Part shown: one piece after another, positions 1 to 11,285 of the stretch
Layout: each line of letters starts with the position of its first letter
Position numbering within the stretch: position 1 is the stretch's first letter
NCBI GenBank assembly: GCA_027924585.1
Contig: BSBM01000106.1
Location: 41,360,001 to 41,424,000 of the forward strand
Direction of reading: 5' to 3'
Source of the DNA: Larix kaempferi
Taxonomy: Eukaryota; Streptophyta; Pinopsida; Pinales; Pinaceae
Length of the DNA: 64,000 bases
Notes under the pieces: generated by a model
What the model was told of the DNA's origin: nothing
Database searches by the model: none
Seen by the model: the letters and a program-made list of their open reading frames with translations, nothing else
Program-made: the position numbers and the translations under genes

Positions 1-961
1 ATGCACGCATAAATATTGCGTATGCACTAATAGAGCGTACGCACTATTTAGTCATACAAAGATTATTAACATTGATATTTTTCTCTCTTCATCCAAAGAT
101 TGTTATGCACTAAATAAATATCTATTGAGTCACTTTACCTTACCCTATATGCATGAATTCCCTGTGATGTCTAGTGCTTAAGTAGGGTTTGATATTGCCA
201 TTTGGGGACTAACGCTCGACCTAGTCATTTTAGGGCTTGGATGCCTTCCTTAATTAAAAAATAAAATAAAATAAACATAAATAAATATGGAAAAATAATG
301 CTTCACTAGAACGGCCTGTTATCTACGATTGTATATAAATTTTTTCACAAAATGCCACCATTTGCATACCAAACTAGGGGACTAACGCAAACATATTCAT
401 TATGTTTTCTTAAAAAAATAACATACCAACCTTAGGAGAACCGCATTTTTTGGGAGTTATACTTAATTTCAATAAATAATATTTATATATTCCGAAAGGT
501 AATCCGATTGTCTACGTTTCATCTTCTTGTTCCATATTCCAAAAATTTGGGTAGGTAGCTCTCATATTGCTTTTTGACGTTCAGATTTCTATTTTTCCAG
601 GAGTCCATTGCGATTAACACGTCATGAGTGGCCAGCATTAGCTTGCACCAGCCCTGTTTAAATATTTTGGGACATTTTGCAGGTTTAGAACCGGTTGATG
701 CAATATTTTATAATATGTTTAACCTTTTTTCTAATTCCAAATGATTGAAGTGAGCCTCTCAAATGATATTCTGGCATGTCTATTGTTCTATCCAACAGTG
801 TCGTAGCAATTACAAATATATCATTATTTTATTGTTGGTTAGGAAAGTTGCATGGTTTTTTCAAACATTACTTGTATTACGGGTTTTCAATACTTATTTG
901 CATAAATGATAAAAGAAAAATAATGTACTAATAGTAAAAAAAATTGTTTACCACTACAGTT
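1..961. other. AT-rich noncoding stretch
   Basis: No open frame of note, no repeat structure and no recognisable transposon domain is visible here. The stretch ends at a possible start codon at 962. Confidence 0.5.
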
Positions 962-1679
962 ATGGATAACGCAGATGCTTCAAAATTTGTCTCTTCTCTT
1001 GATGATATAAGGAAACAAGAATCTTTCATTAGCTACTTTAAAAATAGGATGAGTACACAAATGGCTTCCAATGCCACTTGTTTGATGATCTCCTCCTATT
1101 CTTATCAAAGATGAAGGAAATAGTTTGAGATTTTTTTCATGTTTATGAAAGAGAGGCAGGTAGAAAGCGTTGACGAGAATGGTTGCAGTGCCAAAGGGGC
1201 CGTCATGTCACTGTTGATAAGAATTGGTGCTCCAGGTTTCATAAATCTGGTTGCATATTTGATTGTCGAGAGAGATTAATAAGATATAGGTATGTGTAAA
1301 TTACTTTTCAATATTTTCTTTAATAATACCTCTTACCATATTCTGTTTTTATAATACCTTATACCATATTCTGTTTTTATAATACCTTATACCATATTCT
1401 GTTTTTACTACTGCATAGTTTTTTTCATGCAGATTCACTGAAAATACATCTTCTTCTAAATTTCATTGGGCGTCGTATGAGCTCAACAGGCATGAACAAT
1501 TTATTCTCAGTATACATCAAGCTGTCTCTACATTGATTGAAGCTGAATGTCACCTTTTCCGCTATACACTACATTTATTTTCTAAGATGAGGGCATCACT
1601 CTCCCATATTGAATGTATTTGTCAAAACTACGGGGTTGATGTAAATTGGCCTTGTATATGTCATGGACGTATCATATAA
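962..1679 (+). pseudogene. decayed two-exon coding remnant, family not recognised
   Basis: A frame opens at the ATG at 962 (MDNADASKF...), shifts frame near 1060, and continues through two in-frame stops to 1289. At 1289/1290 there is an AG|GTATGTG donor. A T-rich acceptor ending TTTTTTCATGCAG lies at 1420-1432. Joining them keeps the frame (phase 2), and a clean 81-codon exon runs from 1434 to the stop at 1677-1679. The first exon has a Cys/His-rich stretch (motifs WLQCQRGRH, NWCSRFH, KSGCIFDC) that could bind metal. I do not recognise the family; a domesticated or mobile-element protein is possible. The predicted intron carries the 28-bp tandem repeat listed next. Coding character is inferred only from splice signals and frame continuity. 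Confidence 0.35.
1335..1407. repeat. 28-bp tandem repeat, 2.6 copies
   Basis: Unit accatattctgtttttata plus ataccttat; copies start at 1335, 1363 and 1391 and are identical where they overlap, so the expansion looks recent. It lies inside the predicted intron 1290-1432. Confidence 0.9.
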
Positions 1680-2340
1680 ATATTTCTCAACTTTTTTTTC
1701 AAGATCAATTTGATAGAATTGAATATATCTTGTCTATTTTTTATAAGAAATTGTGTTATCTACATATTCATATTCGTTTTCCTATTGTAAGCTCAATATA
1801 TTTCTATTGTACTTTGAAGGGACTTATGTATACATATTATATTTCTTAATGGTTAGAATAATAATTTGAATTATGTTACATTTCAGTAATGATGTTATTT
1901 TTCAAATATCGTTTTTTAATATAAAATTCCTCATAATGATGTTAACATATTTGAAAGTGGCATTCTTAATTTCAGCTTTCCAACTTCTCTTCTTACTCAT
2001 GTTTTATAATTTGAATTAGGTATTTCTTAAATAGATATTGTCACAGTCATGTCTTAGTTAATATTGTTATCTCGACACTCATTTTCAATACTTGAAATAT
2101 GGTTATGTTAAATTTCATGTAAAGATGTTATAATCATTATTTTTTTACTTTAAAATTGTCTCTACGATACTATCAAGCTCAAAAATAACTTGCAATATTA
2201 TTATTGGAATTCCATAATATTCCATTACACTCAAATCATTCAATTTATTACTTATATTACATCAAAACACGACATAATATTAAAGTGATCAATTTACATT
2301 ACTAAAGTGATAAAATAACAATATATTATTGAAGTTATAA
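1680..2340. other. AT-rich noncoding stretch
   Basis: Low-complexity AT-rich sequence with no supported coding frame or ordered repeat. Confidence 0.5.
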
Positions 2341-2892
2341 AAAAAAATAAGATAACACATAACACATATCTAAATAATTCAAGTACTAACACATAACACA
2401 TATCTAAAATCAACACAACATAACAAAAAATAACATAACACATAACAATAAATAACATAATACATAACAAAACACATAACAAAACACATAACAAAACACA
2501 TAACAAAAAATAACATAATATAACACAACACATAACACATAAAATAACATAACATAACATAACACATAACAAAAAAATAACACAATACATAACAAAACAC
2601 ATAACACAAAAAATAGCATTATACATAACACAAACATAACACAAAACACATAACCCATAACATAACAAAACACACAACACATAACACAACACAACACATA
2701 ACACAAAAAAAATAGCATAACACATAACAAAAATAACATAACACATAACAAAAAATAACATAAGACGTAACTAAAACCAACACTGCATTACACATAACAC
2801 ATATCAAAAAGTAACATAACACATAACTAAAACCAGCACAACATAATGCATTACACATAACACATATCAAAAAGTAACATAACACATATCGA
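2341..2892. repeat. A/C-rich cataacaca/cataacaaa simple repeat
   Basis: Irregular tandem array of short units such as cataacaca, cataacaaa and aaaataa, almost free of G on the plus strand. Long minus-strand open frames of the MLCYVLCYVL type are by-products of the repeat. Near 2760-2890 a longer unit, taactaaaaccaacac... followed by ...atatcaaaaagtaacat, appears twice. Confidence 0.9.
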
Positions 2893-3111
2893 ATACTACT
2901 ATTTCAACATACAAGTTCTTTAAATAATTCAATTACCTTTCTTCTACTTACTTTTTCTTTACAAGTACCTTAACAATTCATGTATCCTTATTATCCTTTA
3001 CAATATAACGAAATTTGCAGTGCATTCCACAGCCTTTCAATAGAATTGAATTAAAAAATTACTCGCATCTCCTTCACATATTGTCATATAAATTTGCAAA
3101 CAACCCTGGTT

Positions 3112-3430
3112 CCATGTGACATAACCTCTTAGTAAAATAACCATATTAAATAATTCAACTAGCATAACCATCTCATTTCATTCATATTTAAACAACATAT
3201 CCTTCCATGTGACATCACCTCTTAGTAAATATTGATAAAAAAATTCAACTAGCATAACCATATCTAAACAAAATCTCCTTCCATTCATATTTAAACAACA
3301 TGTCCTTCCATGTGATGTCACCATATTAAATAAATCATATAAAATATTTTAGTAGCATAACCATCTCCTTCCATTCATATTTAAACGACATCTCCTTTCA
3401 TGTGACATAACCTCTTAGTAAAATTCATTA
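3112..3430. repeat. diverged tandem repeat of about 90-103 bp, four copies
   Basis: The anchor ccatgtgacataacctcttag (with changes) recurs at 3112, 3205, 3308 and 3398, together with a shared block around catttcattcatatttaaac. Copies differ by indels and substitutions. Confidence 0.7.
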
Positions 3431-3451
3431 AAAAATTTCTTTTTCATTCTA

Positions 3452-4200
3452 CTAATGCCAGAATATAACATTTTTACAAGTCTACCTCGGAATGTCGCAA
3501 TGTGACATAATCATTCACCTATTTATTAAGCTCGCTTATAAGTTCATCGATATCCTCATACATCATCATAAATATTTATTGTTGTCAAACATAATAACAC
3601 ATAACCAATACTATTATTAATACATGTACTTACGTTAAATAGTAAATTACTTCATACTAATATTGACCCTATCTTTAGTAATTTTTAACATTAAATTATT
3701 GTGTACTATTCTTGTAAATAATACGTTGCAACATGACATTGTTTTTACTATGGTTCACATTGTACTGTGACATACCCTGTCGACCATGTTGCATAACATC
3801 TAACCCCACAATGTCACATCATTATGTCACAAAAGCTACCATGTCGCATTGTACAAGAGCTATCAAGTTGCATTCTTTTGTGCACTATGTTTCCCCATGG
3901 ATGAATATACTACTTCTACTAATGCCGAAATATAACTTTTTACAAGTCTACTTCATAATGTCGCTTTCTAACATAACCATTTATGTACTTATTAACATCA
4001 CATAATTGTTCATCAATATCCTAATACAACACCAAAACATTTTACTGTTGGCAAACAACATAACACATATCCAATGCAACTATTCATACATGTAAGTATA
4101 TTACATATTAAATTACTTCTTACTAATATTGACTCTATTTTTAGTAAATTCTAACATGAAATTATTGTGTACACATATGTTATTCTTGTAAATAATACGT
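3452..4200. repeat. two diverged direct copies of a 275-280 bp unit (3452-3725, 3919-4200)
   Basis: Both copies start ctaatgcc, continue with aatataac, tttttacaag and tctac, and end cttgtaaataatacgt, right before the TTGAC-box array. A third, partial copy (5928-6014) lies at the other edge of that array. The repeat therefore flanks the minisatellite and may be part of the same larger repeating unit. Confidence 0.7.
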
Positions 4201-5840
4201 CACAAACCATTGTCAACCATTGTCAACTAAAGTCAAACATTGTCAACTAAAGTCAACCATGGTCAACTAAATTTAACCACGATCAACTAAATTCAACTAT
4301 GGTCAATGAAAGTCAACCATGGTAAACCAAAGTCAACCATGATTAACTAAATTAAACCATTGTCAACCATGGTCAAACATAGTCAACCATGGACAACCAT
4401 AATCAACCATTCTCAACCATAGTCAACCAATGGTTGGCCATGATCAACCAAAGTCAACCATGGTCAACCATTGTCAAACATAGTCAACCATGAGAAACCA
4501 TGGTCAACCATAGCTAGCCATAGTAACCCATGGTCAACTAAAGTCAACCATTGTCAAACATAGTCAACCATGAGCAACCATGGTAAATCTAAGTCAACCA
4601 TGGTCAACCATTGTCAAACATAGTCAACCATGAGTAACCATGGTCAACCATAGTAACCCATGGTCAAATAAAGTCAACCATGGTAAATCTCAGTCAACCA
4701 TGGTCAACCAAAGTCACCCATTCTCAACCATGGTAAATCATAGACAAGTCAACCATGGTTAACAAAACACAACAATGGTCAACCATAGTTAACCAAAGTC
4801 AACCATGGTAAACCAAAAGTCAACCATTATCAACCAAAGTCAACCATGGTCAACTATAAACAACCATAGTCAACCATGGTTAACCAATCTCAACCATGGT
4901 CAACCATAGTGAGATACAAACAGTGATTAGTTAACCATAGTTAACCATGGTTGACCATGGTGAACCATGATTGCATGCTTGGCCATGGTCAACCATATAA
5001 ATAATATTAATTCCTTTCTAATTTGTTCATGGTTGACAATGGTTAACCATGGTCCATCATGGTCAACCATGGTGGACCATAGTAAACCATGCTCAACCAT
5101 AGTTAACCATAGTAAACCAAAAGTCAACAAAACTTGCCACGTCGCATTGTCACAAAACTTACCATGTCGCATTCAACCATTCTCAACCATAGTCTACTAA
5201 TGGTTGGCCATGATCAATCAAAGTCAACCATGGTTAACCATTGTCAACCATGAGCAGCCATGGTCAACCATAGCCAACCATAGTAATCCATGGTCAGCTA
5301 AAGTCAACCATGGTAAATCTAAGTCAACCATAGTCAACCAAAGTTCCCCATGCTCATCCATGGTCAACCATCATCAACCATGGTAAACCATAGACAAGTC
5401 AACCAAATCCAAGCATGGCCAAGCAAATTCAACTATGGTCAACAAAGCACAACAATGGTCAACCATAGTTAGCCAAAGGTCTATCAAAGTTAACCATTAT
5501 CAACCATAGTCAACCATAGTGAACCAATGTCAATCATGGTCAACCATAGTCAACCATGGTTAACCAATCTTAACCATGGTCAACCATAGTGAGATCCAAA
5601 GAGAGAGTAGTCAACTGTAGTCAACCATGGTGAACCATGGTTGCATGGTTGACCATCGTCAACCATATAAATAATCTTATTTCCTTTCTAATTTGTTCAT
5701 GGTTGACCATGGTCATGGTCAACCATGACCATGACCAGCATGGTTGACTTTTGGTTTACTATGGTTGAGCATGGTTTACCATGGTCAACCATGATGGACC
5801 ATAGTAAACCATGCTCAACCATAGTAAACCAAAAGTCAAC
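4201..5840. repeat. 10-bp minisatellite dense in TTGAC boxes (array 1)
   Basis: The unit alternates gtcaaccatg and gtcaaccaaa or variants, giving a 10-bp period with a frequent 20-bp super-period. The reverse complement of almost every unit contains TTGACC or TTGACT, the W-box core bound by WRKY factors. Two higher-order copies of about 0.7 kb (4404-5173 and 5174-5890) share landmarks: ccattctcaacc, a gagat block, and an ATAAATAAT spacer at 4993 and 5663. Unit orientation switches locally near 4940-5060 and 5590-5790. Open frames rich in NHGQPWSTMV-like peptides are by-products. Confidence 0.9.
5743..5840. repeat. 42-bp near-perfect inverted repeat inside array 1
   Basis: Arms 5743-5784 and 5799-5840 are complementary at 41 of 42 positions around a 14-nt loop. 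It is absent from the matching place in the first higher-order copy, where only the right arm is present. Confidence 0.9.
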
Positions 5841-6014
5841 AAAACTTGTGAGGTCGCATTGTCAAAACCTGCCATGTCGCATTCTACTATGTTGCACCAT
5901 GGTTATGAATACTACCTACTCCTTCCACTAATGCTAGAATATGACATTTTTACAAGTCTACTTCAGAATGTTGCAATGTCTCATAACCATTCATCTACTT
6001 ATTAGGCTCACATA

Positions 6015-6912
6015 AATATTTATAATATCATGTATTATTATTGTTGTTGTTATTATTATTATTATTATTATTTTTATTTTTATTATTAAAAAAAATATTA
6101 TTATTAAAGTTGTGAATCCTCATTATAAATTATTTTGATTTATTATTGTTATAATTATATTTTCTTTTTTTCATTTACAATTATTTTAATTAATAAGTAA
6201 TAAGTAATAATAAATTAATAATTATTATTTATTATTATTTTAATTAATATCTTATTTTCATTTAAAATTATTATAATTAATTTTATTTTTTTATAATTAA
6301 TTTTATTATTATAAAATATTTAAAAATGTTATTTTATAATAATAATAATTATTATTAATTATTAATCAAATAATTGTAAATGAAAATAAGAAAATATATT
6401 TATAATAATAATAAATGAAAATAATTTACAATGAGAATTGACAATTTTAATAATAATTATTTTTATTGATATTATTATTTTAAATAATAATAATTATTTT
6501 TATTGTTATTATTATTATTTTTTAAAATATTTTATAATAATAATATTCTTATTTTATTTTATTTTTAGATATTTTATAATAATAAAAATAATTATAAATA
6601 CAAAAATATAATTATAATAATTATAAATTAAAATAAGAAAATAATCATAATAAAAAATAATAAGTATTAATTAATTACTTGTTATTAATTATTAATTAAA
6701 ATAATTGTAAAATATATATATAACAATATTAAATAAATATAATTTATAATAATAATAAGAAGAATTTTTTGTAATAATAATAATAATAGATATTATTATT
6801 ATTATAAAAACATATGCCACATTGCCATGTATTGTTTACATGAACCGTATATGTGTACATAATAATAATTTTATTATTATTATTATTATTATACATTTCA
6901 ATATTTGTTATT

Positions 6913-6943
<31 letters not shown>

Positions 6944-7125
6944 GATATTATTATTATAATTAAATAGTTATTATTCTGTATTATTATAATTAATAATTAT
7001 TACTATAATTAATAATTATAATTAAATAATGATTTATTATAATTAAATAATAATTAGAATTAAATAATAATTATAATTAAATAATAATTATAATTATTAA
7101 TATTTTCACAACCATAATATTAATA
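6015..7125. repeat. ATT/AAT trinucleotide-rich tract
   Basis: Over 1.1 kb is built almost only of A and T with many short ATT, AAT and AATTA runs (for example 6046-6074 and 6903-6945). No gene content. Confidence 0.85.
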
Positions 7126-7167
7126 TTAAAAGTCACAAAATATTTCTTGCGGGTTGACTGTCAATTA

Positions 7168-7302
7168 GCAAGCCATATTAATATTAATAATATGGTTTAT
7201 ATACGTCGATTGGGTATATCAACCATGGTCAGAAATTTAAATACAGTTGATATACGCCGATCGACATATATAAACGAGATTATTAATATTAATATGGCTT
7301 GC
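7168..7302. repeat. 135-bp foldback with long imperfect stem
   Basis: The outer arms 7168-7191 and 7279-7302 are a perfect 24-bp inverted repeat beginning gcaagccatatt. Pairing continues inward (7195-7223 with 7246-7275) with a few mismatches and one 1-nt bulge, leaving a loop of about 20 nt. No convincing target duplication is visible. It could be a short foldback MITE or a hairpin-RNA precursor. Confidence 0.85.
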
Positions 7303-7544
7303 AAGTTTTAACTTATCCTTGCAACATTGTCCACATATATTCGTTATAAATTCCAAGCTGATTACAGCGTCATGAGTTTTAGAGATGCTCAATGATATCC
7401 ACCAAACTTGTGTATCCAGTTTCAGGAATGTGATCCTTTAGTCCAGAAACAACAATGGAAGAGCAAATTAAGATCTTAGTGTTGGGCAAATACTGCATTA
7501 TTCATGGAGAAATGCACCCCTACTTGCCCACTCGCCACCTGCTT

Positions 7545-7639
7545 GCCATGCATATTTGTTACTGTTGGGCCTACCTAGTGTAATTAGCGCCTACTGCCAT
7601 GCATATTTGTTACTGTTGGGCCTACCTAGTGTAATTAGC
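7545..7639. repeat. tandem duplication, 51-bp period
   Basis: The 44-bp block gccatgcatatttgttactg... is repeated exactly at 7545-7588 and 7596-7639. Confidence 0.95.
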
Positions 7640-7898
7640 ATCCATGCAAATGATGAGGATTCACATCAAATGTATTTTCCACCTTTCTCTCGAGCAGCTT
7701 GTGATACGTTCCTTCTTCCACCTTGCCATTTACTTCCAGTTTTCATCGCTTCGTCCTCTTGCATCATAACTTACATCGATGTATATATAAATTTAATGTA
7801 TACTTTTCCGTTTTTGGTGTTTTTCTTGTTTGCATTATTGTTAAAAAGTTAAAAATATATATTATTAATTATGATTATTCGGATCCAAGCAATGTGTA

Positions 7899-8012
7899 TG
7901 TTTAGATGCCTTTCTTTTTACATCATACAGTGCTTGTTGACATTTTGTTCGACTGTGTTTAGATCCCTTTCTGTTTACATCATACAGTGCTTGTTGATAT
8001 TTTGTTCGACTA
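7899..8012. repeat. tandem duplication, 57-bp period
   Basis: Copies 7899-7955 and 7956-8012 differ at a handful of positions. As 57 is a multiple of three the duplication keeps frame inside an open frame at 7871-8206 (111 codons, 19-residue repeat). That frame has no recognisable domain and I do not call it a gene. Confidence 0.9.
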
Positions 8013-8344
8013 TGTTTTGCAGTCTTGAATCATTTTCTTTTGGGAACAATGTTGCAAGAGCATGCAAATTTGCTTGTATTTATAGTAAAATTAGCAATGA
8101 CAAGTTTTGTGGAGACAACTTCACATGTAGTTCAATGTGCACAAAGGGAAATATTGCATGTCATTTCACTACTCCCAACATTTCGAGTTTAAAAAAAAAC
8201 AAATAAGAAATGTGATGCAGAAATGTAACAATAAACAACATTAAATGTTATGAAAAATTTGGATTACAAATATGACCACCACTATTGCATTTATCTACAA
8301 CAAGTTTCTCCATCGGCATGTAAGGCAACCACATAGGCACTTGT

Positions 8345-8478
8345 CTATAATTGTTGTTGGAGTTTCTCGAGGTAACTATGTCGACATTTCAAATCATCCC
8401 AACGTCACTCTATCCAAAACATTGGAATAATTTGAAACTGACATAATTACCTCTAAAAGTTCCAACAACAATTATGAC
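8345..8478. repeat. 134-bp foldback with imperfect stem
   Basis: Arms 8345-8394 and 8430-8478 pair over about 48 bp (ataattgttgttgga with its complement, then ...gaggtaa and tatgtc blocks) with several mismatches. The loop is about 35 nt. It is similar in size to, but different in sequence from, the foldback at 7168. Confidence 0.8.
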
Positions 8479-8605
8479 AAACTTCGGAAATATGCATACT
8501 ACAATATTATCCATAGTTAATTATAATTAGTACTAGTAAGAAAGTATAATATTAGCACACTGCATAACTTTTTGTCAGTGAACGTCCATAGCGATCAGAC
8601 GATAG

Positions 8606-8711
8606 GTGGACTCTTATTCTACAGATGTTGTTATGTTATTTAAGAATAGTTTTGTCAGGTAGACTCTTATTCTACAAATGTTGCTATGTTATTTAAGAAT
8701 GGTTTTACTAA
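8606..8711. repeat. tandem duplication, 53-bp period
   Basis: Copies 8606-8658 and 8659-8711 share gactcttattctaca and atgttatttaagaat with a few substitutions. Confidence 0.9.
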
Positions 8712-10904
8712 TTTAGGTACTTAGCTTGAAACACGAGTACACATTCACATTCTTTGTTAAATATTCTACTTCAATTGATGTGAGTAGAAGATGGCTGAGA
8801 GTGGGTTTGTGACAAATCTATGTTAGAGGCCCTCCCATTATGGTATTTATTGTAACCACACCGTAGTAGCAAGAACAATGCGCTTCTCTTCTCTTATGTT
8901 TTGTGCACATGCACTCCTCACCAAAAAACAATTTCTATTGTCCCCCAATCGACTCTTCATCGCAAAACACCTGATATTTTAGTTGTTGGATAACATTATA
9001 ATTAAATGGAGGGGGAAAGACAAGAAAATGCTTTCACTTTGCCACTGTGTCTTTTGTGGAGAGGGTTTCCCAAGAATTGTGCAAGACCATTGCTAGCAGT
9101 TAGGGGTAGTTGTTCATTGTTTTCAAATTGTTGTTGTTGCACTTAGTTGGGAAAATGAGTGTATGGAATTTTTTGGTGACTCTTTTGGTGAAAGACATGG
9201 GCTACATAACAACGAGGAAGAATATTCACAAATCTAGAACTTTTGGAGATCAAACTCTATCCCACCCACAAATGTGGAGAGAATAACCTTGATAGATGTT
9301 ATTCTAATACCTATCGACCTAATATATGTATATTTTTATCTTACATGTTTAAGTGTGAAATTTTAATGTCAATATAACAAAGCTCAATATATCATTACCT
9401 GCCTTTGTATAACATGCAATGTATTTATTTTCACTAATAAATCTTCATTTTAACATGGCTCTCATTTCAAAATAGAGTCTTTGTTCACATAATTTCGAAA
9501 CCTCGACAAGTAGTTACATCGTGTGCATGTAGCTACTAGATTTGGGGTTGAAATCTATATTTGAATAGTTGTTTGTTGAAAAAAGACATTTTTAATGTCA
9601 AAAATAATAAAAATAGGTGAAATTTTTCATTCTTCTTTTTTTTTGTTGCCTTCGACAAACATCAATTAACTGATGGAAGATGAAGAATGTTCAGTCCCAA
9701 TTCTATGTGAATGCAACATGGAGGTTGTTTCCCAAGGTATTATGGTCATTAATGAGTTAGTTGGGTAAAAACTGGGTCAAAATGATGTTTATGTAAGTGT
9801 AGTTAGTGGAGCATGTATTGCCCACTTACATCAAGTATGGGATAAATAGAGGGTTTTTGAGGTCATTAAGACATCATGTATGGTACTGAGTCTATCATGT
9901 AATACCCCTCTAAGTCATTTCAGATTTATGGGTGCATAAATAGAGTCAGAGGAGAATGTTGCACAACTCCCTTGCCTGACATGGGTAAGAGAAGCATATG
10001 TAATCAGTTTCTAGTTTATGAATAAAGAAGATTCGAGTTTTATATCTGCCTATATGTGATATTTATGTGTTGTAATTTCCATTTCTTATTGTTATGAGTT
10101 AAAAAATTCTTCAGTCTATTGCGAAAGCATCCATGTACTGATTTTTATGCAGTGTTTGGTTAATTAGTTAGGTTTTTGTAGTAATAAATGTTGGCACATG
10201 AGAAAATTTCCCAACAAATGCACCATCCAAGAGAGTGATATGTGTTCTTCCCTCCACAGACGATCGACAATAGTGCAGTGGGGACACGATTGCTATAAGA
10301 AGTTGGATCCATGGAATTTTCTACTTCTGTTGAGGTGGTGGGTCGTTACCGAACCAACTAGCAAGGCAAATGTCCAATAAGCACATGCAGGGAATTGTGA
10401 CCCAATGTCACCTCAATCAAAACCCTTTAACTTCTTGGGAGAGTCTAGACCGCCATGGGGAGATCCCTTTATTATGTCTATTGGCACTTTTAAATCAAAG
10501 ACAAAATATTTCTATGAAATTAAATTAGGGGCCAATGCCTTCAATGGAGAGATAACAAGATAACCATTTACCAATATTGCATGAAACCGACATAAGCATG
10601 TGCACCACTATTTAATAATGTGTAATCAATCAATTGAATACAATGATCAACCCAAGAATAAGCAATCCATATTAACCATAAAAAGGTCACTCATTAATAT
10701 TTCCAAACTATAGTTATACAAAACTAAACAATAGGTGATATCAGTCCTAATTAATGGTCGGCCTGTAGCATTCAATTTAACCTCTAAGCAACAATAACAT
10801 AAGCCTATTATAACAGTCCTTTATTCAACACTAATTAGGTGTTTTCTTTCACAAGTCTGGCCCAATCATTCGCTAATGTTTTTTGTTGTCTTTTGTGGAA
10901 AAAA
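8712..10904. other. noncoding stretch, possible LTR-like segment at 9645-10215
   Basis: No coding frame is supported; the 60-codon frame at 10198 has no recognisable content. The segment 9645-10215 starts TGTTG, ends CAACA, and contains a TATA-like gataaatag (9840) and an AATAAA (10020). It could be a decayed solo LTR of about 570 bp, but no target duplication is visible. Confidence 0.25.
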
Positions 10905-11285
10905 GGGAGTGAAGATAGGCTACCTTGTCACCAAACCAGTGTGATGGAGGAGGAAGAGGTTGTAGGTAGGTGGTTGGAGGGCTAGGACAGGTAGGTTGAA
11001 GCCGGGAAAGGAGGGGTTGAGGTCTTAAAAGGAAGACCAGGGGTGGGAAATGGAGGTCAAGGGGATAAGGAGGTAGTTTTAGGTCTAGATAGGGGAGGGC
11101 GAGGGCTGGAAGGGATGGGAGGAAGGATGTAAAGGGAGGCTAGCCAAGGAGGTAGGAAGGTAGGATGAGGAGAAAGAGGAGGTTGTTAGGGTAGTTCTAG
11201 GGCTGAAGATAAGATCGGCCTGGGATGCTAGGGAACAAGGGAAGAGGGCGAAGGGTAGGGAATAAGGGAGGAGGCCCTAAAAATC
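10905..11285 (+). repeat. purine-rich (G/A) tract
   Basis: About 380 bp of strongly strand-asymmetric sequence with many AGG, GGAGG and AAGGGAGG words and several GGG runs on the plus strand. The units are irregular, so it is low-complexity sequence rather than an ordered tandem array. Confidence 0.75.

Noticed and set aside
2294-2885. Long minus-strand frames rich in Cys, Tyr, Leu and Val
   Set aside because: They are translations of the cataaca simple repeat; all three frames look alike and no domain is present.
4927-6005. Open frames with NHGQPWSTMVNH-like repeats
   Set aside because: They follow from the 10-bp minisatellite, whose period is not a multiple of three; equivalent frames occur in both strands and both arrays.
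9645-10215. Possible solo LTR (TGTTG...CAACA with TATA-like and AATAAA signals)
   Set aside because: No target duplication and no partner copy in the window; kept only as a note in the noncoding entry.
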